From the NCBI GenBank assembly GCA_020632715.1, contig JACKFA010000006.1, positions 1 to 64,000 on the forward strand: DNA of 64,000 bases. The letters run 5' to 3'. This document shows, piece by piece, positions 37,933 to 44,900 of this stretch; the first letter of the stretch is position 1, and every line of letters starts with the position of its first letter. The position numbers were made by a program, and so were the translations under genes. The DNA is from Deltaproteobacteria bacterium (GTDB lineage Bacteria; Myxococcota_A; UBA9042; PHBI01). The notes beneath the pieces were generated by a model. That model did not search any database. It saw only the letters and a list, made by a program, of their open reading frames with translations, and had not been told where the DNA came from.

Positions 37933-39783
37933 ATGCCCCGCCGCCCCTCGCTCGCCGCCGCCGCGCTCGTCGCGCTCGCGCTCGCCGGCTGCCGCGCCGA
38001 GTCGCCCCACGAGCGCCCGCCCACCGCGGAGACCGCGCCCACACCGTCGCCCTCGCCCGACGGCGAGCCGGCGACCCCGCCCCAGCCGACGTACCCGAAG
38101 CCCGAGCCGCTGCGCGCGACGCCCCTCGGCGCCCCGCCGTGGACGGCGCTCGCCGTCGCGCCCGACCGCGCCGCGCTCGCCGCCAGGACGCCGCGCGGGC
38201 TCACGCTCCTCGCGCTCCCGGGCCGCGCGCCGCGCTGGAAGCGCGCGCTCCCGTTCGCCCCGCGCTTCGTCGCCTTCTCCCCCGACGGCGCCTTCGTCGC
38301 GGCGCTCGGCCGCGAGCCGGACCGCGGCGAGCGCGTCGTCGTCGCGCGCGCGAGCGACGGCGAGCCCGTCACCGACGTCGTGATCGGCGACCTCCCGTCC
38401 CCGCCGTCGCGGGGCGACGAGCGCGGCGGCATCGAGCTCCCCACCTGGCCGACGGCGCTCGCGCCCGCGCAGGACGGCGCGCCCGGCGACTTCTGGATCG
38501 ACAACCCCTACGGCGTCTACGCCGTCCGGCGGGGCGCGGACGCGGTCGCCGCCGTCGCGGGCGGGCGTCACTGGGACGCCGCGGCGCAGGAGGACGCGGG
38601 CCTCTGGGCCTGGGGCGACAAGGTCCTCACCGCTATCGTGCCGCCCGACCGCCCGGCACCCCCGCCGCTCGCGCCGCCGTGCGCCGCCCTGCGCGCCGTC
38701 ACCGACCTCGGCCTCGACCGCGTCGTCTACGCCTGCCCGAACCGCCCCGACCGCTCGCCGCGCCTCGCGCTCGCCGTCGCGTCGACCGGGGAGGTGCTGC
38801 GCGAGGCCCCCTACGACGGCGAGATCGTCGGGCTCGGCCTCCTCGACGCCGACCGCGTCGAGGTCCTCGCGATGGCCCCGTCCCGGCGCGGCACGTGGAC
38901 CGCGGACGGGCTCCCCTGGGAGGCGCTCCCGGGCGCCCGCGGCCCCATCGCGCTCTCGCCGAGCGGCGCGCGCGCGGCGGCCGCCGGAGCGCTCGGCGAC
39001 CTCGCCGTCATCGAGGTCGCCGACGGGCGTGTCCTCTGCGATCACGGCGCCGCCCGCGCGGTCGCGGTCGGCTTCGACGGCGAGGACGCCGTGTGGCTCC
39101 TCGGCGCCGAGCCCGGCGTCCAGAACCGCCTGCGCGTCGACCGCCTCGACCTCGCGACGTGCGCGCGCTCCGAGGGGCGGCGCCTCGACCTCGGGAAGAC
39201 GACGAACCTCCTGCCGCGCTGGGTCCCGGCGGCGCGCGCCTTCGTGCTCGACGGCCTCTACGCGAGGGGCGCCTTCGGGCCGGTCCTCGCGCGCGTTCGG
39301 GCCGAGCCCGCCGTCGTGCCCTTCGCGCGCGGGACGCCCATGTTCGCGGTCGGCCCGGGCGGCGCCCTGGTCGCGCTCGTCGAGTCCGGCGGCAGCAGCG
39401 TCTGGCGCGCCTCGGGAGACGCCGCGCCCACGGCACTCCTCGCCGGCGTGGCCGCCGACCGCGTCGCGCTCTGTGGGGCGGAGCTCCTCACCTACACCTA
39501 TCGCGGCGGCTGGACCCCCCGCGACGCCGCCACGGGCGCCCCGATCCCCGGTCGCGCCCCGTTCCTCGCGAACCCGCAGCCGGACACGGTCGCGTGCCGC
39601 GGCGACCGGCTCGTCGTCGGCCGGATAGGCCAGCTGCACGTCGTCGACATCGCGCGCGGGGCCATCGAGCGCACGTTCGACCTCGGCGGCGAGCGCGCCT
39701 TCGAGGTCGCCATCCTCCCAGACGGGAAGCGCGCCCTCGCGGGCGGCGGCCCGACGGGGTGGCGCGTCATCGCGCTCGAGTGA
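37933..39783 (+). CDS. Beta-propeller-like lipoprotein
   Basis: A 616-residue lipoprotein starting MPRRPSLAAAALVALALAGC (lipobox LAGC), preceded by GAGGAGGT. A Pro/Thr-rich linker of about 50 residues leads to a body of repeated beta-strand blocks with WD40/YVTN-like phrases: FVAFSPDGAFVAALG, IALSPSGARAAAAGALGDLA, VEVADGRVLC, LHVVDIARGAIERTFDLGGE and VAILPDGKRALAGG. This suggests one or two beta-propellers, commonly used for protein-protein contacts. The 3' end overlaps the convergent lipoprotein gene by 17 bases. Confidence 0.75.
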   Translation: MPRRPSLAAAALVALALAGCRAESPHERPPTAETAPTPSPSPDGEPATPPQPTYPKPEPLRATPLGAPPWTALAVAPDRAALAARTPRGLTLLALPGRAPRWKRALPFAPRFVAFSPDGAFVAALGREPDRGERVVVARASDGEPVTDVVIGDLPSPPSRGDERGGIELPTWPTALAPAQDGAPGDFWIDNPYGVYAVRRGADAVAAVAGGRHWDAAAQEDAGLWAWGDKVLTAIVPPDRPAPPPLAPPCAALRAVTDLGLDRVVYACPNRPDRSPRLALAVASTGEVLREAPYDGEIVGLGLLDADRVEVLAMAPSRRGTWTADGLPWEALPGARGPIALSPSGARAAAAGALGDLAVIEVADGRVLCDHGAARAVAVGFDGEDAVWLLGAEPGVQNRLRVDRLDLATCARSEGRRLDLGKTTNLLPRWVPAARAFVLDGLYARGAFGPVLARVRAEPAVVPFARGTPMFAVGPGGALVALVESGGSSVWRASGDAAPTALLAGVAADRVALCGAELLTYTYRGGWTPRDAATGAPIPGRAPFLANPQPDTVACRGDRLVVGRIGQLHVVDIARGAIERTFDLGGERAFEVAILPDGKRALAGGGPTGWRVIALE

Positions 39784-40747
39784 CCGGCGCCACGACGGGC
39801 AAGCGCGAGCTGTCGCGGAGCTGCAGCGCGAGCTCGCGCGCGCCGACGGACGTCGCGACGCGGCGCTCCCGCCAGACGACCGCCTGCCCGCAGGACGCAC
39901 ACCACCGCGGCGACGCGGCGAGCTCCGCGCGCAGCGCCGCGGGCACGGTGAACGTCCCGGCCGCGTCGGGCGCGTCGCAGCGCAGCATCGTCGTCGTCCC
40001 CGCCTCGTCCCGGACGAAGACCGCGAGCGACACGAAGAGGCCGTCCTCCGGCGCGGGCTCCCAGGTCGCGACGATCGCCTCGTCGCGGCTGAAGTCGAGG
40101 CCCGTCACGGAGGGCGTGCGCGCCGCGGGGAGCCAGAAGAGGTCGATGTGGAACGGGTCGACGTCGGCGCCGCCGGCCCCGGCGATCGTCGCGGCGTCGC
40201 CTGGCGCGAAGAAGCGGCCGGCCCCGCAGACCGCCACGTAGTCGCCGTCCGGGCCGTCGACGCGGCACTCGTGTCCGCTCCCGGCCACTGTGATCCGGCC
40301 GGCGTCCGCGCCGACGACGCCGAGGCCCTGCGGCATCACGGCCGTGAGGGTGCACGTCGCCTCCGCAGGCGCGTCGAGCCCAGTCGGCGCGAGCCAGCCC
40401 TCGGGCGCGACGAAGCCCTCGGGCGCGAAGAAGCCGAAGATCACGAGCCCCTCGTCGTCGGCGAGCTCGTTGTCGATCACGAGGTAGGAGCCGGCGAGCG
40501 ACGCGGGCTCCGCGGTGTCCGCCGCCCTGTCCTCGTCGGCGTCGGCCGCGTCGGCGTCGGCCGCGGCGGTCCCGTCGGGCGTGACCGACCCGTCGGCCGC
40601 GGCGTCCGTCGCGTCGGGCGCGCCCACGTCCGAGGGTGAGCCGCTCCCGCCGCCGTCGCAGGCGGCGAGCGCGCCCCCCACCATGAACACCATCAGCGTC
40701 GCGGCCGCGCGGCCGGATCTCCCCCATCGCGTCGTCACGTCGTCCAC
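39767..40747 (-). CDS. Asp/Thr-linker lipoprotein of unknown function
   Basis: About 326 residues. GTG at 40747 is chosen because GAGGAGG lies upstream at the right distance and it gives a signal with lipobox GGALAACDG; a GTG three codons later is possible. The linker is Ala/Asp/Thr-rich (DATDAAADGSVTPDGTAAAD). The mature part is beta-rich with scattered Cys (TCTLTAV, HECRVDGPDGDYVAVCG, LRCDAPDAAG, RWCASCGQAVVW). No known domain. The coding sequence converges on and overlaps the beta-propeller-like gene. Confidence 0.7.
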   Translation of the reverse strand: MDDVTTRWGRSGRAAATLMVFMVGGALAACDGGGSGSPSDVGAPDATDAAADGSVTPDGTAAADADAADADEDRAADTAEPASLAGSYLVIDNELADDEGLVIFGFFAPEGFVAPEGWLAPTGLDAPAEATCTLTAVMPQGLGVVGADAGRITVAGSGHECRVDGPDGDYVAVCGAGRFFAPGDAATIAGAGGADVDPFHIDLFWLPAARTPSVTGLDFSRDEAIVATWEPAPEDGLFVSLAVFVRDEAGTTTMLRCDAPDAAGTFTVPAALRAELAASPRWCASCGQAVVWRERRVATSVGARELALQLRDSSRLPVVAPVTRAR

Positions 40748-40776
40748 AGGCTCCTCCTCGTGTGTTCCAGAGGGCT

Positions 40777-40791
40777 GTGAACATCGTTCAC
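40777..40791. promoter_or_regulatory. Inverted repeat GTGAAC-ATC-GTTCAC
   Basis: A 6-bp perfect inverted repeat with three-base spacer, 30 bases before the Asp/Thr-linker lipoprotein start. It shares its arms with the hairpin at 27951-27967. Possibly an operator close to the promoter. Confidence 0.4.
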
Positions 40792-40909
40792 GCAGAGGCC
40801 CCGCCGCCACTGGAATACGGGGGGCGTCCCGAGGAAGAACTCGCTCGGCGCGGGGAGGAACCGGGCGGCCCGCCGAGGACGCGCGCTGCAGGCCGCCGTG
40901 CGCGCCCCC

Positions 40910-40944
40910 GTGACGCGTCGCGTCACGCCACGCGTCATGACGTC
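40910..40944. promoter_or_regulatory. 17-bp palindrome GTGACGC-GTC-GCGTCAC (site 2) plus an adjacent half-site pair
   Basis: Perfect 7+3+7 palindrome at 40910-40926 with the same half-sites as 30294-30310. It is followed by CGTCATGACG (40933-40942), a 10-bp palindrome built from the same GCGTCAT / ATGACG arms but in a shorter spacing. The region lies between divergent genes (lipoprotein leftward, acyl-CoA synthetase rightward), 84 bases from the synthetase start, so it could control either or both. Confidence 0.55.
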
Positions 40945-41010
40945 GGGCCGCGGATGGGCTAACGCACGAAGGTCCCGCCGGCGCCACGCGCGCGAAGGAG
41001 CCGTCACGCC

Positions 41011-42648
41011 ATGTCCACGCACGCCCCGACCCTCGGCCGCATGATGCACCGCCCGCTGCTCATCACGCACCTCCTCGAGCGCGCCGCGACCATCCACGGG
41101 CGCGCGACGGTCGTCTCGCAGCGCCCCGACAAGACCCGCGTCCGCCGCACCTACGCCGACATCGGCGCCCGCGCCTCGCGCCTCGCGCACGCCCTCGCCG
41201 CGCTCGGCGTCACGGCCGGGACCCGCGTCGCGACGCTCTGCTGGAACCACGAGGCGCACCTCGAGGCCTACGTCGCCGTGCCGTGCATGGGCGCGGTCGT
41301 GCACACGCTGAACCTGCGCCTGCACCCGAACGACCTCGCCTACATCGCGCGGCACGCGAACGACGAGGTCATCCTCGTCGACCGGAGCCTGCTCCCGCTC
41401 TTCGCGCAGTTCGCGGCGCAGGTGCCGTCGCTGCGCCACGTCATCGTCGTGGGCGACAGCGGCCCGGTCGACACGAGCGGCGGGCACCGGGACTACGAGA
41501 CCCTGCTCGCGCAGGCGCCGCCCGTGCCCTACCCGTGGCCGGACCTCGACGAGAACGCCGCCGCCATGATCTGCTACACCTCGGGCACCACGGGGAACCC
41601 GAAGGGCGTCGTCTACAGCCACCGGTCGACCGTGCTGCACAGCCTCGTCTCGGCGATGGCGGACACGCTCGGGCTCAAGGACGACGACGTCGTCCTGCCG
41701 GTCGTGCCGATGTTCCACGCGGCCGCCTGGGGGCTCCCGTACACGGCGCTCCTGACGGGCGCGAGCCTCGTCTTCCCGGGGCCGCACCTCGACGCCGCCT
41801 CGGTCCGCGACCTCATGGTGAAGGAGAAGGTGACGGTCGCGGCCGGCGTCCCGACGATCTGGCTCGGGCTGCTCGCGCTCCTCGACGAGGAGCCCGGCAA
41901 GCACGACCTCTCGCGCGTGCGGACGACCATCATCGGCGGCTCGGCCGCGCCGGCGGCGATGATCGCCGGCTTCCGCGAGCGGCACGGGATCATCATCACG
42001 CACGCCTGGGGGATGACCGAGCTGAACCCGCTCGGGACGGTCGCCCACCTGAAGCCGCATCTCCGCGCGGCGGACGCGGCGGCGCAGCTCGAGGTGCTCG
42101 CGTCGCAGGGGGCGCCCGTGCCGTTCGTGGAGATCCGCCACAAAGGCGAGGACGACGGCCCACCGCTGCCGTGGGACGGCGCCACGATGGGCGAGCTCGA
42201 GACGCGCGGCCCCTGGGTCGCGGACAGCTACGTCGGAGACGAGGGCGAGGACCGCTGGACCGCCGACGGCTGGTTCAAGACGGGCGACGTCGTGACCATC
42301 GATCGCGAAGGCTACGTGCGGATCACCGACCGCGCGAAGGACGTCGTGAAGTCGGGCGGCGAGTGGATCTCGTCGGTCGCGCTCGAGAACGCGCTCATGA
42401 GCCACCCGGCGGTGCTCGAGGCGGCCGTCTTCGCGGCGCGGGACGAGAAGTGGGGCGAGCGCCCCGTCGCGGCCGTCGTGTTCAAGGACGGCCGCCGCGC
42501 GAGCGACGACGAGCTCCGCGCGCACCTCGCGACGCGCTTCCCGAAGTTCTGGCTCCCCGATCGCTTCGTCGCGATGCACCAGATCCCGCGCACCTCGACC
42601 GGGAAGTTCCTGAAGTCGAAGCTCCGCGAGGAGCACGGCGGCTGGTAG
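41011..42648 (+). CDS. Fatty-acid--CoA ligase (AMP-forming)
   Basis: A 545-residue member of the ANL superfamily that activates a fatty acid to acyl-AMP and then acyl-CoA. Motifs: the P-loop YTSGTTGNPKGVVYSHR, HAWGMTELNPLGT, DGWFKTGDVVTID, RITDRAKDVVKSGGEWIS and the catalytic lysine near the end (RTSTGKFLKSKL). The overall pattern is close to medium/long-chain AlkK/FadD-like enzymes. It has no signal peptide. The gene lies alone between a divergent regulatory region and sodC. Confidence 0.92.
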   Translation: MSTHAPTLGRMMHRPLLITHLLERAATIHGRATVVSQRPDKTRVRRTYADIGARASRLAHALAALGVTAGTRVATLCWNHEAHLEAYVAVPCMGAVVHTLNLRLHPNDLAYIARHANDEVILVDRSLLPLFAQFAAQVPSLRHVIVVGDSGPVDTSGGHRDYETLLAQAPPVPYPWPDLDENAAAMICYTSGTTGNPKGVVYSHRSTVLHSLVSAMADTLGLKDDDVVLPVVPMFHAAAWGLPYTALLTGASLVFPGPHLDAASVRDLMVKEKVTVAAGVPTIWLGLLALLDEEPGKHDLSRVRTTIIGGSAAPAAMIAGFRERHGIIITHAWGMTELNPLGTVAHLKPHLRAADAAAQLEVLASQGAPVPFVEIRHKGEDDGPPLPWDGATMGELETRGPWVADSYVGDEGEDRWTADGWFKTGDVVTIDREGYVRITDRAKDVVKSGGEWISSVALENALMSHPAVLEAAVFAARDEKWGERPVAAVVFKDGRRASDDELRAHLATRFPKFWLPDRFVAMHQIPRTSTGKFLKSKLREEHGGW

Positions 42649-42759
42649 CGCGAGGATCGCGGGGACCTGGGCGTCTCCGCCCTTTTCGTCTCCGGGGTGG
42701 ACAACGCGAGCGGCACGAACCTTGATAGACGAAGCGCGGCACCACTCAGGAGGACGCCA

Positions 42760-43518
42760 ATGAGAGCCATCGCCATCCCCTTCCTCGCCCTCGGCCTGTC
42801 GTTCACGGCCTGCGGCAAGAAGGCCCCCGAGAGCCCCACCCCCGCCACCGTCGAGCCGAGCGCCGAGACGACCCCGGCTGTCGCCCCCGGTGAGCCCACG
42901 GCCCCGACCGGCGAGACGACCCCGACGACCGCGGAGCCCGGCGCCGAGCCGGCCCCCGACGCGACCGCCGGCGAGCCGATGCACGAGCACGGCGACATGG
43001 CCCCGGCGGCCGCGGACGACCCGAAGACCTACTTCCGCTCCGATCCCGGCAAGGACGACTCCGAGCCCGTGAAGAAGGCGGTCGCCGTCATGCGCCCCAC
43101 CGCTGACAGCAAGGCCATGGGCGTCATCGAGCTCGAGGCCGCCGACGAGGGCGGCGTCAAGCTGAGCGCCGAGATCGAGGGCCTCCCGCCGGGCAAGCAC
43201 GCCTTCCACGTGCACGTCTGGGGCGACTGCACCGGCGCCGACGGCAAGTCCGCCGGGACGCACTTCAACTTCCGCGGCAGCTCCCTCGACCAGGACCACG
43301 TCGACCACATCACCGGGGATCTCGGTGAGCTCGACGCCGACGCCGACGGGAAGGCCTCGCTCGAGGCGACCATCAAGGACGCCTCGCTCACCGGCCAGTA
43401 CAGCATCCTCGGCCGCGCGATCATCATCCACGAGAAGGGCAACGACCACACGCAGCCGCCGATCGGCGCGGCGGGTGGGCGCCTCGCGTGCGGCGTCATC
43501 GGCGTCCGGCAGAACTGA
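42760..43518 (+). CDS. sodC: Cu/Zn superoxide dismutase, lipoprotein
   Basis: A 252-residue SodC with a lipoprotein signal (lipobox FTAC, Cys18) and a Thr/Pro/Glu linker ending in MHEHGDM. The catalytic domain shows the copper ligands in HAFHVHVWGDC (His150, His152), the bridging GTHFN (His168), the zinc segment DHVDHITGDLGEL, the last copper ligand in IIIHEKGND (His224), and GGRLACGVIG with the active-site Arg and the Cys that pairs with Cys157. It detoxifies superoxide in the periplasm or at the membrane. The ATG at 42760 follows AGGAGG by six bases; the upstream in-frame ATG lacks a signal. Confidence 0.95.
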   Translation: MRAIAIPFLALGLSFTACGKKAPESPTPATVEPSAETTPAVAPGEPTAPTGETTPTTAEPGAEPAPDATAGEPMHEHGDMAPAAADDPKTYFRSDPGKDDSEPVKKAVAVMRPTADSKAMGVIELEAADEGGVKLSAEIEGLPPGKHAFHVHVWGDCTGADGKSAGTHFNFRGSSLDQDHVDHITGDLGELDADADGKASLEATIKDASLTGQYSILGRAIIIHEKGNDHTQPPIGAAGGRLACGVIGVRQN

Positions 43519-43681
43519 CACGCGCGCAGCTCGACCTTTCTCCCCCGGCGCGACACGGCGCCGGGGCTGACCCAGGTCGCCTCGGGGTGGGGCATCGTGC
43601 CTCACCCCGGGGCCGCCGGTTTGTCGCTTCCGAGCGGCCGTGCGACGTGCTAGAGCGCCCCTCCGACGAGGAGGACGCGCG

Positions 43682-44611
43682 ATGGGTGAGACGGTCTGCG
43701 GCTACGAGGTGCACCCCGCGTGCGCCCTGCTCCCGATGATGCCCCACGCGGCGATCGCCGAGATGGCCGAGGACATCCAGCGGCATGGGCAGCAGCAGCC
43801 GGTCGTGCTCTGGGAGGGCAAGGTCCTCGACGGGCGGAACCGCCTGCGCGCCTGCAACCTCGCCGGCGTCGACCCCGTCATCGTCGAGTGGACGGGCGAC
43901 GATCCCGTGCGCTGGGTCCTCTCCCTCAACTTCCACCGCCGCCACCTCACCGAGGACCAGCGGGCCGTCGTGGGCGCGCGCGCCGAGCAGCTCCTCGCGG
44001 AGCGGGCGGCCCGCGAGAGCGCCCGCGTCGCGCTCGTCGACCCGCCGCCGGGCGACGAGCCTGGTCGCGACGACCCGAGCGCCGAGGAGCCTCCCGAGGA
44101 CGGCGGCCACCACGAGCTCCCGCCGGTGCAGGAGGCCGCGGTCGATCGGGCCATCGAGCGGCGCGCGCGGCAGGCGGCGGCGGCGCTCGTGAACGTGTCG
44201 CCGGCGCGCATCGCGAAGGGGCGGCGGCTCCTCGACCAGGCGGTGCCGGGGCTCGTGGACGTCGTCGAGCGGGGCGCCGTCACGATGACGCAGGCCGCGC
44301 GCGTCGCGACGCTCGCGCCCGAGGAGCAGGAGGCGCTCGTGGCGCTCGGCGAGGAGGCCGTCGTCGACGAGGCGAAGCGCCTCGCGAAGGCGAAGCGCAA
44401 GGGCAAGGCGCCGAGCATGGCGGCCGCGCTCGCCGAGGTCGACGGGCTCTCGCTCGGCTTCCGCCTCGAGAAGGGGCGCGACGGGAAGTACGTGCTCGAG
44501 ACCGACGGCGACGCGCCCGCGCGCTACGAGGGGGCCGACCTCAAGGAGGTCGTCCTCGCCGCGTGGACGGCCATCGCCGACGAGGACGGCCAGGACGCGC
44601 CCGACGCCTGA
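43682..44611 (+). CDS. ParB N-terminal domain protein
   Basis: A 309-residue cytoplasmic protein. Residues about 5-80 (YEVHPACALLPMMPHAAIAE ... MAEDIQRHGQQQPVVLWEG ... LDGRNRLRACNLAGVDPVIV) match the ParB/sulfiredoxin N-terminal fold, with GRNR in the nucleotide-binding position. A central Glu/Pro/Asp-rich stretch (DPSAEEPPEDGG) and a helical segment (LLDQAVPGLVDVVERGAVTM) that could be a helix-turn-helix follow. There is no parA gene nearby and no parS-like repeat, so chromosome partitioning is unlikely; phage- or accessory-type ParB-domain regulators are the better comparison. Shine-Dalgarno GAGGAGG is strong. Confidence 0.82.
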   Translation: MGETVCGYEVHPACALLPMMPHAAIAEMAEDIQRHGQQQPVVLWEGKVLDGRNRLRACNLAGVDPVIVEWTGDDPVRWVLSLNFHRRHLTEDQRAVVGARAEQLLAERAARESARVALVDPPPGDEPGRDDPSAEEPPEDGGHHELPPVQEAAVDRAIERRARQAAAALVNVSPARIAKGRRLLDQAVPGLVDVVERGAVTMTQAARVATLAPEEQEALVALGEEAVVDEAKRLAKAKRKGKAPSMAAALAEVDGLSLGFRLEKGRDGKYVLETDGDAPARYEGADLKEVVLAAWTAIADEDGQDAPDA

Positions 44612-44823
44612 GCTGCTGATAGCGCGACCGCCAGGGCCACGCGATCCGGACGGCCAGCGACTCCGGGTTCGCCGACCCTCACGGCGCGGCGCCTGCCGAG
44701 ATTCTCGTCGCGCCACCCACGAGGACCCGCTCCGCCCCTCGACGGGCGGACGCGCGCGCGCCGATCTCGGCGACCGGTGACCGACTCTCGAGGGCGCGTG
44801 GCGAGCCGTCGTTAGCAAGGTAT

Positions 44824-44851
44824 CGAACGTTCGGGATAGTGTCTGTGACAC
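44824..44851. promoter_or_regulatory. Two palindromes upstream of the 890-residue lipoprotein gene
   Basis: CGAACGTTCG (44824-44833) and GTGTC-TGT-GACAC (44839-44851), both perfect and only five bases apart, in a relatively AT-rich stretch 50-77 bases before the start codon. They could be operators; no -10 box is convincing. The flanking gap 44612-44900 (289 bases) contains no gene that I can support. Confidence 0.45.
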
Positions 44852-44900
44852 ACCGTTACAGCTCCGACCGCTCCAGCGGTCGACTCCAGCCGGAGGTCCC

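Noticed and set aside
40776..40791. CRP-type site (TGTGA-N6-TCACA)
   Set aside because: The spacer is seven bases and the right arm reads TCACG, so the match is poor.
44824..44833. LexA/SOS box
   Set aside because: The arms CGAAC and GTTCG match, but the central four bases of the consensus are missing.
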